Part shown: positions 52,332 to 61,122 of the stretch, piece by piece
Layout of the letters: each line of letters opens with the position of its first letter
Position numbering within the stretch: the first letter of the stretch is position 1
Assembly (NCBI RefSeq): GCF_021654575.1
Contig: NZ_AP024488.1
Location: 5,793,501 to 5,857,500 of the forward strand
DNA length: 64,000 bases
Direction: 5' to 3'
From: Desulfoluna limicola
GTDB lineage: Bacteria; Desulfobacterota; Desulfobacteria; Desulfobacterales; Desulfolunaceae
Program-made: the position numbers and the translations under genes
The notes under the pieces: generated by a model
What the model saw: the letters and a program-made list of their open reading frames with translations, nothing else
Databases searched by the model: none
What the model was told of the DNA's origin: nothing

Positions 52332-54071
52332 ATGAAAGACAGTAAATATATGACCAACGAGACGATGACATTGCCTCTGGGCAAAGACGCCCGCTTTGGA
52401 GAATCCATAGATGCCATGCGGGCAAAGCTTTTGGATCTGGGGATCGGGGTGGAGGAGCGTGCCTGGCTCCATCCCGTGGCAGGGGCGTGGTCGGTGAACC
52501 TGCGCCTTGAGGCGTGCCCGAATCTGTACACCAATGGCAAGGGGGGCTCGGAAGGGGCGGCACTTGCCAGTGCGTACGGTGAGCTGTTTGAGCGGTTGAG
52601 CACCGGGTACCTTTTGTCGGACCTTTACCTGCCTGAGGCCCCATTGAATGGGGGCTTTTACCATGGGCCCGGCGAGGTGTGGCTGGAATCCGAGATGGGT
52701 TCCCTCCGAAGAGAGGCTCTCTCCCCATCTCTGTGGGATCATTTTGATCCGGATGAAGAGCTGGAAGTGCGTCATTTCATGGATTTTAACACTGGGGGTG
52801 CCGAAGGGGTCTGCTGTCTTCCTTTTAACCGGGAGGGGGGCGACTCCGTGCTCTTTCCCGTGGCGATCCTTGAAAACCTGTATGTCTCCAACGGCATGGC
52901 AGCGGGGAACACTTTTCTGGAAGCCAAGGTCCAGGCTCTCTCCGAGGTAGTGGAGCGTTACGTGAAAAGCCGCATCATCGCCGACGGCATCGCCCTTCCC
53001 GACATCCCGCCGTCCGTGCTTGACCGCTACCCGGTGGTGAAGTCAGCCCTTGCCGAGCTTGAATCCAGGGGGCTTGTGATCTATGCCAAAGACGCTTCCC
53101 TTGGCGGTCTCTGGCCCGTGGTCTGTATCGTGGCGGCCAATCCGGAAGACGGCGGCGTCTTTGCCGCCTTCGGCGCCCACCCCATGTTCGGGGTGGCCCT
53201 GGAGCGCACCTTCACCGAAATGCTCCAGGGACGCAAAGAGCTCAAGGGGTTTCCTGCCCCCAGCTTTGACGACGAGCTGGTGGCCTCCCCCACCAATATA
53301 GAAGAGCACTTTGTGGATTCGGCAGGCGTGCTTCACTGGAACTTCTTCAAGGCGGCCCCGGACTACCCCTTCACCCCCTGGGGACTCGGCGAAGACAAAG
53401 ACTGCGGCAGGGGAGGCGAGTACGACACCCTGGTGGCGCAGATTCATAACGAAGGGTTTCAGATCTACAGCTGGGTGACGGACCACCTCGGCATGCCCTG
53501 CTGCCGCATGGTGGTACCGGGCATGTCGGAGATCTACCCCGTGGAGGATCTTCTCTGGGAGAACCGCAGCAGGCAGGCCGAAGTGCGGCACAGCCTTCTC
53601 AAGCTCGAAACCCTGGCACCTGAGGAGGCGGAACACCTCGCCGATCTTTTGGAGGAGGGCGGTTGGGGGCCCGAGGCCTCCCTCTGCGAGCTGGTGGGGG
53701 TGGAGGTGACCGCCGGCTGCGCCTGGGCCGATGGCAAGGTGGCGGAGATGATCACACTTGTTAGGCTACACAGCGGAGACCGGGAAGGCGCGGCACGCTG
53801 GAGCGCCATGGCGTCCCAGGTGGATGTCCCTGCCAAGCGCCGCCTCTTCTACCGATGCCTGGAAGCCCGCCTCGAAGCCGACACGAGAGGGCTCTCCCTG
53901 CCGGAACTGAGCCGTATTTTCGGCCCCGAAGCCGAGCGCCTCACCGCCCTGGCCCTCTCCGGAGACACCCCTTTTCCCTTCTTCGAAGAGCCCCTGGCCT
54001 CCTTTCTGGACAAGGGCCCCCACAGCCATATCACCCGGTGCGTGCGTGCCTTGAGAAGAAGCAAGGCATAG
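52332..54071 (+). CDS. ycaO: YcaO-type protein (OsmC-like-independent, full-length YcaO)
   Basis: 579 aa, close to the length of E. coli YcaO. N-terminal YcaO ATP-binding domain (LYTNGKGGSEGAALASAYGELFERLS; FLEAKVQALSEVVERYVKSR) with the Glu-rich Mg-ATP residues, and a C-terminal helical repeat region (about 420-579). YcaO enzymes activate amide backbones with ATP; the E. coli protein is linked to RimO-dependent methylthiolation of ribosomal S12. No peptide-precursor gene is nearby, so a RiPP role is not supported. The ATG at 52332 lies 13 bp from repeat R22. Confidence 0.88.
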   Translation: MKDSKYMTNETMTLPLGKDARFGESIDAMRAKLLDLGIGVEERAWLHPVAGAWSVNLRLEACPNLYTNGKGGSEGAALASAYGELFERLSTGYLLSDLYLPEAPLNGGFYHGPGEVWLESEMGSLRREALSPSLWDHFDPDEELEVRHFMDFNTGGAEGVCCLPFNREGGDSVLFPVAILENLYVSNGMAAGNTFLEAKVQALSEVVERYVKSRIIADGIALPDIPPSVLDRYPVVKSALAELESRGLVIYAKDASLGGLWPVVCIVAANPEDGGVFAAFGAHPMFGVALERTFTEMLQGRKELKGFPAPSFDDELVASPTNIEEHFVDSAGVLHWNFFKAAPDYPFTPWGLGEDKDCGRGGEYDTLVAQIHNEGFQIYSWVTDHLGMPCCRMVVPGMSEIYPVEDLLWENRSRQAEVRHSLLKLETLAPEEAEHLADLLEEGGWGPEASLCELVGVEVTAGCAWADGKVAEMITLVRLHSGDREGAARWSAMASQVDVPAKRRLFYRCLEARLEADTRGLSLPELSRIFGPEAERLTALALSGDTPFPFFEEPLASFLDKGPHSHITRCVRALRRSKA

Positions 54072-54089
54072 GGCCTGAGACCAAGGCAT

Positions 54090-54251
54090 GCCTCCGGCGG
54101 GCAGGGGATGATCCCCTGCACCCCATAATGCACCCGGTTCGCTATCGCTCACCGACTGCGAGGTTGTGTGGAGACTCTCTTGCCACGGCGGAGCTCAGCG
54201 TTTAGACGGGTCAAATCGCAGTCGCCCTCGGCTCGGGTTTCGCCCGACTCA
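54090..54251 (+). repeat. Structured intergenic repeat, copy R23 (degenerate)
   Basis: Edge GCCTCCGGCGG and hairpin A GCAGGGGATgATCCCCTGC are intact. Later parts are recognisable only as CGGGTCAAATCGCAG and CTCGGGTTTCGCCCG near 54206-54251. Confidence 0.65.
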
Positions 54252-54310
54252 AGAGCAGGTGATTAAGCAAGCGTTATCACAAGCTTTGGGGGGCGCTCCT
54301 TTTTGTGCAA

Positions 54311-54366
54311 ATTGTCGGAGCGCAGCGACTCCTTAACCAAGCCTTGAGAACCAAGCACCAAGAACG
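54311..54366. repeat. 56-bp short repeat, copy 2
   Basis: Partner of 46831-46886 (see there), same orientation. Lies in a gene-free stretch of about 600 bp that otherwise holds only R23 and the promoter candidate at 54514. Confidence 0.7.
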
Positions 54367-54513
54367 TATCGTGACGGGTTTTACCTTGCCCTGTGTATCG
54401 GCCCACCTGATACACCTGTGTATCGGTTGGGCGGTGTGAGAAGCACCTTGGTTGACGCGGTTGTTTGTTACAATGCCCTGTAATTATGATGCATTTCTTG
54501 TTTGTGTTCGCTC

Positions 54514-54529
54514 TGGCACGGCTTTTGTA
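54514..54529 (+). promoter_or_regulatory. Candidate sigma-54 promoter
   Basis: TGGCACGGCTTTTGTA matches the -24/-12 consensus (TGGCAC-N5-TTGCA) except for one -12 base. Lies 157 bp before the DVU0772-like gene and would give a leader of about 145 nt. Confidence 0.5.
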
Positions 54530-54685
54530 ATATGTTATGTGCAAGGGCGGAAGGTTGCGCCCTCGAAGAACAGGATGCCTGATCAGAAGTCAGACTTCCG
54601 ATGCCCGGGGGCTACCGGGAGGAGAGAAACAGAGGCTTCGACCCGGATGGGCACGAAATGAGAGCGACGATACAGGAGGCGCCGA

Positions 54686-55045
54686 ATGAAAAGATTAGAA
54701 GACTTGAAAAACGACCTGCCTTTGATCAATACAGTGGACTGGAACCTCAACCCCGCAGTGGCAGTGGGCCGACACCTTGAGTGGGGTGCCGGATGGTACT
54801 GCGACGAGCAAAGGGGGCGTGGCAGCGAAGACGAATCCACCTATTTTGCCATCAATACCTGGGGGGAGTACCCGGTGATCACGCTGGTGCATCGCAAGGG
54901 GTTTGACATGGAGGAGCTGGCCACCTTCCGCATGCCTGCAAAGATGGAAGAGGCTTTTTTAAAGTCCATCAACAACCATCGGGGCATTTATGAGCTGGAC
55001 CCGAACATCAAGACCTGGCTCAAAGGGCAGCTCAATGCCCGTTGA
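54686..55045 (+). CDS. DVU0772-like conserved hypothetical protein
   Basis: 119 aa soluble protein. The pattern NPAVAVGRHLEWGAGWYC ... TYFAINTWGEYPVITLVHRKGFD ... KMEEAFLKSINNHRGIYEL resembles the DVU0772 family of sulfate reducers as I recall it; function unknown. GGAGG lies 7 nt upstream of ATG 54686. It precedes an NADH dehydrogenase gene by 200 bp on the same strand. Confidence 0.65.
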   Translation: MKRLEDLKNDLPLINTVDWNLNPAVAVGRHLEWGAGWYCDEQRGRGSEDESTYFAINTWGEYPVITLVHRKGFDMEELATFRMPAKMEEAFLKSINNHRGIYELDPNIKTWLKGQLNAR

Positions 55046-55247
55046 TGACTTCGCTTGTGGGGGAAGGAACAGGGGTTGAGTCCGTATTGATACTGTATGA
55101 AAAAATAGCGATCTGGTAAGGTGGGGCGTCGTGGCTTATGGGAAGCCTCGAAAGCCCCATCTTTTTTGCTGGTGGTCCCGGCACCCGGGGTATGGATGGG
55201 ACCCGTTGCACTCTTTTTAGATTACTCGGATATGGGAAACAAAGGTT

Positions 55248-56573
55248 ATGGCGAAAGAGGTAATCATTGTCGGTGGAGGGTTTGCCGGTCTCAAGGCAGC
55301 CAAGGTTCTGGGAAACAAAGAGGGGGTTCATGTTACGCTGATTGACAAAGCCAACCACCACCTTTTTCAACCTCTCTTGTATCAGGTGGCCACGGCAGGG
55401 CTCAGTCAGTCCGATATCGCCATGCCGATTCGAAGTATCTTATCCGAGTACCAGAACATCAAGGTGCTCCAAGGGGAGGTGACCGGGGTTGATTTTGACG
55501 CCGAGACCGTCGCCACTGATTTCGGCACCCTCTCCTACGACCACCTGATTCTTGCCTGCGGTGTCCGGCACTCCTACCACGGCAACGAACAGTGGGAGAA
55601 ACACGCGCCGGGTCTCAAAACCCTGGAACAGGCCACGGAGATTCGAAGGCGCATTCTAAGCGCCTTTGAGGTGGCGGAGCGAGCCGAAGATGAGGCCGTT
55701 CGAAGGCGTGCCCTCACCTTTGTGGTGGTTGGGGGCGGTCCCACCGGCGTGGAGCTGGCCGGGGCCATCGGGGAGATGACCCGTTACACCCTGGGGCGGG
55801 ATTTCCGCAACATCGATCCCAAGTTGACCCGTATCATCCTTGTGGAGTCGGGGGATCGTATCCTTGGCTCCTTTCCCAAGAAACAGAGCAGCCGGGCCAC
55901 ACGGGACCTTGAAAACTTAGGGGTTCAGGTGTGGACCAAGAGCCCCGTCAGCGAGATCCATGAGACGAGCATCGAGGTGGGCTCTGAAAAGATCGAAACC
56001 ATGACGGTGCTCTGGGCGGCAGGCATTATCGCCACGGATATCAACAAAGACCTTGGGGTGCAGACGGGCGCCCAGGGACGTATCGTGGTGGACTCCTGCC
56101 TGAACATTCCCGGCCGAACCAATGTCTTTGTGGCCGGCGACCAAGCCGCCTACACCGATCCCATGGGCAAGGTGCTTCCCTGTCTCTCCCCGGTGGCCAT
56201 TCAGCAGGGGCAGTCTATTTCCGAAAACATCCTCAGAGACCTCGAAGGGGAGTCCCGGGAGCCCTTTGATTATGTCGACAAGGGGCAGATGGCCACCATC
56301 GGCCGCAGCCGTGCCATTGTGGACATGGGGTTCTTCAGGCTGCAGGGGTTCATCGCCTGGCTCACCTGGCTTCTGGTGCATATTTACTTCATCAGCGGCT
56401 TCAACAACCGTCTCTCCATTTTCCTGAAGTGGTGCCTGTCCTACCTCACCAATAAAAAAGGCGCACGGATTATTTCTGGCGCAACCTGGCGATTTTTTGA
56501 TACATTACCCGAGGCTGATCTGGAAGACAAAACTCCCGATGCCCATGACGTCAAGGAGATTGAAACCTCCTGA
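55248..56573 (+). CDS. ndh: Type II NADH dehydrogenase (NDH-2)
   Basis: 441 aa membrane-associated flavoprotein that passes electrons from NADH to quinone without proton pumping. FAD motif VIIVGGGFAGLKAAKVLG, quinone-site region LYQVATAGLS, NAD motif FVVVGGGPTGVELAGAI, second FAD contact NVFVAGDQAAY and AIQQGQ. The amphipathic C-terminus (LTWLLVHIYFISGFNNRL) fits membrane anchoring. In an anaerobe it is expected to serve oxygen detoxification or redox balance. Followed by other oxygen-defence genes. Confidence 0.92.
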   Translation: MAKEVIIVGGGFAGLKAAKVLGNKEGVHVTLIDKANHHLFQPLLYQVATAGLSQSDIAMPIRSILSEYQNIKVLQGEVTGVDFDAETVATDFGTLSYDHLILACGVRHSYHGNEQWEKHAPGLKTLEQATEIRRRILSAFEVAERAEDEAVRRRALTFVVVGGGPTGVELAGAIGEMTRYTLGRDFRNIDPKLTRIILVESGDRILGSFPKKQSSRATRDLENLGVQVWTKSPVSEIHETSIEVGSEKIETMTVLWAAGIIATDINKDLGVQTGAQGRIVVDSCLNIPGRTNVFVAGDQAAYTDPMGKVLPCLSPVAIQQGQSISENILRDLEGESREPFDYVDKGQMATIGRSRAIVDMGFFRLQGFIAWLTWLLVHIYFISGFNNRLSIFLKWCLSYLTNKKGARIISGATWRFFDTLPEADLEDKTPDAHDVKEIETS

Positions 56574-56648
56574 TACGAATCCGGCGGTTGTTCGGTGCTG
56601 CCAGCGACCGCCTTATCCCGGATATTCATCGAGTCTGCTGGAGGGTCC

Positions 56649-57476
56649 ATGAGTGAGAATCGCGTTGTTGATGTAACTGCCGAGTCATTTAAGAAGTATA
56701 TGAATGAGCACCCGGATGGCGAGTATCTTCTCGTTGACGTTCGGGAACCTCAGGAGTACGAGCAGGCCCACATTCCCGGAGCTCAGCTTCTTCCCCTGGG
56801 GCAGTTGGAATCCCGCCTTGAAGCCCTCCCCAGGCATCGTGATATTTTTTTTACCTGCAGAAGCGGTGCCAGGTCCCGGGTTGCAGCCAGCATGGCCGCA
56901 GAGAAGATGGCGGAACACCGTGGTCTTTTCAACCTCGACGGGGGGATCCTCGGCTGGCAGGGGCACACCGTCAAAGATTTTCCCCGTGTGAAACTCCTCG
57001 TGCTTGAAGAGGGCGTGCAGCAGACCCTTATGGCAGCCATGGATCTTGAAAAAGGCGCCTGGAATATCTACCGGTACATTCAAGAGCAGTTTTCAGGGAC
57101 CGCATTGTCTCAGACCATCGAATACCTATCCCTGGCCGAAATAGGCCATGCAGAAGCCCTTTATGATGTGTGGCGGCAAGGGGAGGATAATCCGCCACAG
57201 TTTGAGGACCTTTTTACCGGGCTCAAAGGCGAGCTCCTTGAAGGGGGCATGTCCCTTACCGAGGCGGTGCTTCGCTTGGAAAGCACCATGATCCCCGTGG
57301 ATCTGGCTGTTTACGAGCTGGCCCTGGATATCGAGTTCACTGCCTACGACCTCTACCGTTACGCCGGCGAAACCACCGACAATCCCGCCTTGAAAAAGCT
57401 CTTCTTCGGCATCGGTGAGGGCGAGAAAAAACATATGGCCACCATTGTCGGGGCCCTCAACACCTCCTTTGCATGA
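56649..57476 (+). CDS. Rhodanese-ferritin-like domain fusion protein
   Basis: 275 aa. Residues 1-115 are a rhodanese domain with active-site loop TCRSGARS (Cys 70) and LLVDVREPQEY. Residues about 125-270 are a ferritin-like/rubrerythrin-like helical bundle with E/H positions (EIGHAEAL, ELALDIEFTAYDLYRY, GEGEKKHMATI). Suggests coupling of persulfide chemistry with a di-iron or redox site. ATG 56649 has GGAGGG 3-8 nt upstream; the open frame from 56595 is less likely. Confidence 0.85.
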   Translation: MSENRVVDVTAESFKKYMNEHPDGEYLLVDVREPQEYEQAHIPGAQLLPLGQLESRLEALPRHRDIFFTCRSGARSRVAASMAAEKMAEHRGLFNLDGGILGWQGHTVKDFPRVKLLVLEEGVQQTLMAAMDLEKGAWNIYRYIQEQFSGTALSQTIEYLSLAEIGHAEALYDVWRQGEDNPPQFEDLFTGLKGELLEGGMSLTEAVLRLESTMIPVDLAVYELALDIEFTAYDLYRYAGETTDNPALKKLFFGIGEGEKKHMATIVGALNTSFA

Positions 57477-57799
57477 TCTGTTGTCTCATGACAGAGTGTC
57501 ATGACACACTTGGGTGATACACTTCCTGCGTTTTTTTGTCTCAAGGGGCCTCCCATATGTGGGGGTCCCGGTGGCAATGTAAAAAATTCCTCCAAAAATA
57601 CTATTAAAAAATCAGTGTATTGTCTCGTGTTGTTCCCGTGGTTCTGGAGCATGGCATGTTTATTGTATTACTTCCTCATCAACCGTTTGAGGCAAGCATG
57701 ATGCTTTTTTGAAAGTCATCCTCAATAGCATATTCATCACACATACACCGGACGTTGACCCAGAAACTCAAGCCGGAGACCCAAAAGGAGACCATCACC
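57477..57799. other. Spacer with operator-like palindrome
   Basis: No gene. Contains the perfect palindrome TCATGACA-GAG-TGTCATGA at 57486-57504, either a hairpin downstream of the rhodanese fusion or a regulator site for the desulfoferrodoxin gene, and an AT-rich zone at 57580-57720 that probably holds the promoter. Confidence 0.5.
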
Positions 57800-58177
57800 A
57801 TGATCAGACGCAACCAGATGTACAAATGCGAGCACTGTGGAAATATCGTTGAAGTGGTACAGGGCGGAGGCCCCAAGGTGAGATGCTGCGGACAGGCCAT
57901 GACCTTTTTGGAAGAGAACTCTCAGGATGCGGCACAGGAGAAACACGTGCCGGTGGTGGAAGAGGTGGAAGGGGGCATCCTCGTCAAGGTGGGCGAGGTG
58001 GCGCACCCCATGACCGACGAGCACTGGATCCCGTGGATCGAGGTGATCCAGGGAGAAACCACCCAACGAAAATACCTTCAGCCCGGAGAGACCCCCGAGG
58101 CCTTTTTCGCAGGGATTACAGGACCCGTTGTCGCCAGGGCCTACTGCAACCTGCACGGCAACTGGAAGAGAGGATAG
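57800..58177 (+). CDS. dfx: Desulfoferrodoxin (superoxide reductase, class I)
   Basis: 125 aa. N-terminal desulforedoxin domain (Cys 10, 13, 29, 30; YKCEHCGNIVE ... VRCCG) and C-terminal SOR domain with iron ligands His 49, His 69, His 75, Cys 116 and His 119 (EKHVPVVE; HPMTDEHWIPWIEV; AYCNLHG). Reduces superoxide to peroxide without releasing oxygen. AAAAGGAG 9 nt upstream of ATG 57800 sets the start. The ferritin gene follows after three bases. Confidence 0.95.
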   Translation: MIRRNQMYKCEHCGNIVEVVQGGGPKVRCCGQAMTFLEENSQDAAQEKHVPVVEEVEGGILVKVGEVAHPMTDEHWIPWIEVIQGETTQRKYLQPGETPEAFFAGITGPVVARAYCNLHGNWKRG

Positions 58178-58180
58178 ACC

Positions 58181-58696
58181 ATGTTAAAACCCGAAGTGGA
58201 ATACGCACTGAACCTTCAGCTCAACCGCGAGACCTATTCCGCCTACCTGTATTTTTCCATGGCGGCGTGGCTGAATGGCCAGAACCTCACCGGTTTCGGC
58301 CACTGGATGTACGCCCAGGGCATCGAGGAGCTGACCCACACCCAGAAGTTTTACGATTATATTCAGCAGCGGGGCGGCACCGTTCGTCTTGAGGCGATTG
58401 CCGGCCCCAAGGTGGCGTGGGATTCTCCCTTGAATATTTTTGAAGAGACCCTGGACCACGAGATCTCCGTGACCGAATCCATCAACGGCCTCGTCACCAC
58501 AGCCAGAGGGGCTTCGGACCACGCCACCGAAATCTTTCTCCAGTGGTTCGTCACCGAACAGGTTGAGGAAGAGGACAGCGTGCAGCAAGTCATCCATCGC
58601 CTCCGGCTGGTGGGCGACAACCCCTCGGCCCTCATCATGATGGACAGCGAGATGGGGAAACGGGCCGTACCTGCACCTGCAGCGCCTGCTGAATAA
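58181..58696 (+). CDS. Ferritin
   Basis: 171 aa four-helix iron-storage protein. Ferroxidase-centre residues are visible (NRETYSAYLYFSMAAWL; GIEELTHTQKFYDYI; TEQVEEEDSV). The pairing with superoxide reductase suggests joint control of iron and reactive oxygen. Extra C-terminal PAPAAPAE. Repeat R24 begins 19 bp after the stop. Confidence 0.93.
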   Translation: MLKPEVEYALNLQLNRETYSAYLYFSMAAWLNGQNLTGFGHWMYAQGIEELTHTQKFYDYIQQRGGTVRLEAIAGPKVAWDSPLNIFEETLDHEISVTESINGLVTTARGASDHATEIFLQWFVTEQVEEEDSVQQVIHRLRLVGDNPSALIMMDSEMGKRAVPAPAAPAE

Positions 58697-58714
58697 GCGA
58701 ATAGACAAAAACGT

Positions 58715-58820
58715 GCCTCCGGCGGCGAGGTGAGCCACCTCGAAAGCTTGTAGCCATTGCGTTTCGCCCTTCGTTCCTCAGGGCAAATCGCAATGGCGCT
58801 TGTCGCGGGCTGAGCTCGCC
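58715..58820 (+). repeat. Structured intergenic repeat, copy R24
   Basis: Stem B is GCCATTGCG/CGCAATGGC, a perfect alternative to GCGAATG/CATTCGC. Hairpin A CGAGGTGagcCACCTCG; inner GCCCT-TCGTTCCTC-AGGGC. Edge faces the ferritin 3' end. Confidence 0.92.
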
Positions 58821-58883
58821 TCCATAGCTGGAGATTATGTGGACCCTGAGGTGAAAAACACCTCCAAAGGCCCTTGCCTCTGT

Positions 58884-58909
58884 GCTTGCCCCTCGATGTT
58901 GGGGCAAGC
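58884..58909. terminator. Hairpin between R24 and R25
   Basis: GCTTGCCCC and GGGGCAAGC form a 9-bp stem; CTTTTT follows after seven bases on the plus strand. A possible terminator for the ferritin operon, though distant from it. Confidence 0.4.
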
Positions 58910-59076
58910 GCAGCGGCTTTTTATGTTATTGGGCAAGAAACAGTCATTGGGCAGGGTAAAGCGGGGGTTGGTCATAGGCCGTGGGTGAGAGGTCGAGGAG
59001 TCGATTCGACTTTGCCACTTCGGTCTGACCACGCAATACCTTGAACATCGGTATTGGGCTTGTCCCCGCTCCAAAG

Positions 59077-59161
59077 GCGGTTGCAATTGGAGCCGAGGAA
59101 CGAGGCGAGAAGTGCAACTGCAATCTGGGGTCCAGGGGATCATCCCCTGGCCGCCGGAGGC
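59077..59161 (-). repeat. Structured intergenic repeat, copy R25
   Basis: Inverted. Stem B GCGGTTGCA/TGCAACTGC, hairpin A CCAGGGGATgATCCCCTGG, edge GCCGCCGGAGGC 29 bp before the kinase gene. Confidence 0.88.
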
Positions 59162-59190
59162 TGGTTTTATTTAAAAAAAGACGAGAGAAC

Positions 59191-60138
59191 ATGGACAAGA
59201 TAGTGATGGGGAAGGCCCTTGGGGCCTGGGGTGTGAGGTGTGAGAAGATTCGTGACGACCTGCTGCCAGCTGGAAGCCCGGAGCGTTGCATGGGGCGGTC
59301 TGTGGTGGAGGGGGTGGATGGCGCCCTTTTTCTTCTGGAGCGGATCGACGAGGCAACCGCGTCACGAAAGCGGGAGATGGCCCGGTTGATGAAGGCGCTT
59401 TCCGAAGGGGGTTTGCCCGTGGCGGCTCCCCTTGAAAGCAAAGCCGGAGAGACCCTTGTCTCCGAAGGGGAATGTCTCTGGCAGCTCACGCCCTTTGTGC
59501 AAGGGGTACCCCTGGAGCGGCCCCTGTACACCAAACAGCCGTGGCGGGGGGAGGCCCTGGCCCACTTTCTGCTTGGCATGAGGCGGCTTTCGGGAAGCTT
59601 TGATTCCTCTCTTCTGGGGGAGCCCTTTGACCTGCCCGCCTACATCGATACCCTGACCCGCACCCTGGAAAAGCACGAACCCAAGGCAGCCGAAGCCCTT
59701 GCCGAGGCCACCGCGTATTTAAAGCTCCGACTTTATCCCTACTGGAAGAGCCTACCCGTGGCCCTGGCCCACGGGGATGTCCACGGCATCAATATCCTCT
59801 GGGAAGAAAAAGGCATCGCCTCGGTCATCGACTGGGAGTTCTTCGGCCGAAAACCCCTTCTCTACGACGTGGCCAACATGGTGGGATGCTGTGGCATCGA
59901 AACCCCCGACGCCCTTCTAAAAGGCCTCGCCCCCACACTGATCCGCTTTCTCAAACAATCCGACTTTGCCGATGACACCAGCTGGAACCTCCTCCCCGAA
60001 ATCGTCATCGCCCTTCGCTACGCCTGGCTCTCCGAATGGCTCCGGAAAGACGACGCCGAGATGATCAACCTCGAACTCTCCTACATCTATCTTCTTATTG
60101 ATAACCGCGAAAAGCTGGTCAAGTCTTGGGGGCTTTAA
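59191..60138 (+). CDS. Aminoglycoside-phosphotransferase-family kinase
   Basis: 315 aa APH-family protein. Brenner motif ALAHGDVHGINILW (catalytic Asp and Asn) and metal-binding VIDWEFFGRKPLLYDVANMV are intact; the N-lobe has FLLERIDEATASRKREMARL. This family phosphorylates small molecules such as aminoglycosides, choline, homoserine or sugars; nothing here points to antibiotics. ATG 59191, with a weak GAGAG ribosome site. Bracketed by inverted repeats R25 and R26. Confidence 0.85.
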   Translation: MDKIVMGKALGAWGVRCEKIRDDLLPAGSPERCMGRSVVEGVDGALFLLERIDEATASRKREMARLMKALSEGGLPVAAPLESKAGETLVSEGECLWQLTPFVQGVPLERPLYTKQPWRGEALAHFLLGMRRLSGSFDSSLLGEPFDLPAYIDTLTRTLEKHEPKAAEALAEATAYLKLRLYPYWKSLPVALAHGDVHGINILWEEKGIASVIDWEFFGRKPLLYDVANMVGCCGIETPDALLKGLAPTLIRFLKQSDFADDTSWNLLPEIVIALRYAWLSEWLRKDDAEMINLELSYIYLLIDNREKLVKSWGL

Positions 60139-60163
60139 AAAAAGCTAAAAGCGAAAAAAACGT

Positions 60164-60264
60164 GCCTCCGGCGGCGAGGTGAGCCACCTCGAAAGCGGGT
60201 TGCGAAAGCTCCTTTGCCCTCGTTCCTCGGGCATGTCACATTCGCTGACGGGCTTCGCCCGTGG
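60164..60264 (+). repeat. Structured intergenic repeat, copy R26
   Basis: Full copy, near consensus: hairpin A CGAGGTGagcCACCTCG, GCGAAAGCTCC...CACATTCGC, TGCCC-TCGTTCCTC-GGGCA, ACGGGCttcGCCCGT. Edge 25 bp from the kinase stop. Confidence 0.93.
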
Positions 60265-60292
60265 GGTTCCCAACGGCTGCTTGAGATGTTAG

Positions 60293-60537
60293 CCCGGATA
60301 TTTCACGGGTCGAGTGCACTCATATTCAAGGCATCAGAGCTGCAGATGTAGTGGTTTACCTCATCGCTCTGATAACGCAGAAGATGGGTGCATTCGGCTC
60401 GCCCGAAGGGTGTGAAAAGCGAGCAGAAAACTGTGAATGACATTTTGTATTTTTAAAATATCTTAATTTCTCATCATAACTGTCAGTGATAACACACCAT
60501 TGTCTTGATTCAATGGCTTTCTCATGAAATATCCGGG
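60293..60537 (-). mobile_element. MITE-C, 245 bp with exact TTAG duplication
   Basis: Opposite orientation to MITE-A and B. Ends CCCGGATATTTCACGGG / ...TCATGAAATATCCGGG; TTAG at 60289-60292 and 60538-60541. Inserted 28 bp beyond R26. Confidence 0.92.
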
Positions 60538-60656
60538 TTAGGGGTGGTGTGTGGCTTTATCCGGACATGACATATCAACCATTACAGGCCGGATGACCGG
60601 GGGGCCATGTATGTATTCCGACACCACTTGAGGTTGACTTTCACCGGAATAACCCA

Positions 60657-60698
60657 GGCGGTGAGATGAGTCACCTCGAAGGCAGGTCACGTTCGCCT
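60657..60698 (+). repeat. Repeat fragment R27
   Basis: GGCGGTGAGATGAGTCACCTCG and AAGGCAGGTCACGTTCGCC match the first hairpin region and part of stem B only, with no adjacent gene. Confidence 0.55.
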
Positions 60699-60780
60699 TT
60701 GAATGCGTAGAGTATACAAATGTAGACTCGGATTTGGGTGCAGCTGGGGTGAAAACCAGAACCGATCGAAGCTCCGTGGA

Positions 60781-60891
60781 TCGTAGGGTGCATTCCATGC
60801 GCCACAAATGAAAGCGCGACGTATCCCTAAATTTATAGTGTAATCCGAGGCTATTGTTTGATCAAACACGGTGCATAAATGCACCCTACGA
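60781..60891. mobile_element. 111-bp MITE-like element with 14-bp terminal inverted repeats
   Basis: TCGTAGGGTGCATT at 60781-60794 is the exact inverse of AATGCACCCTACGA at 60878-60891. Non-coding interior. One copy in the window. The rest of 60266-61122 shows no gene. Confidence 0.75.
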
Positions 60892-61122
60892 GGTGGTGGC
60901 TCACGTTAAACGTCTTTGTGACTGATACCCCGAGGGGTAAAGCCGCACGGGAGTGCGGCGCTCCATGAAGGCATCGTTGTTCGTAGACTTTTGGGGCACA
61001 CTGACTTCTGCGTCTGGTCGCTGGCAATGATGCCGTTTGACTTTGAGTCACTCGGGTAAACGTGATCGCATCCACACCGCAACAGAACTTGTGACAATTT
61101 TCGCAGAATCTCCAGCTATGGA

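Noticed and set aside
52332..54071. RiPP biosynthetic cluster around ycaO
   Set aside because: No precursor peptide, dehydrogenase or transporter next to it, and the protein resembles the stand-alone E. coli-type YcaO.
59191..60138. Aminoglycoside resistance gene
   Set aside because: Only the general APH fold and motifs are visible; no resemblance to a specific resistance enzyme can be claimed.
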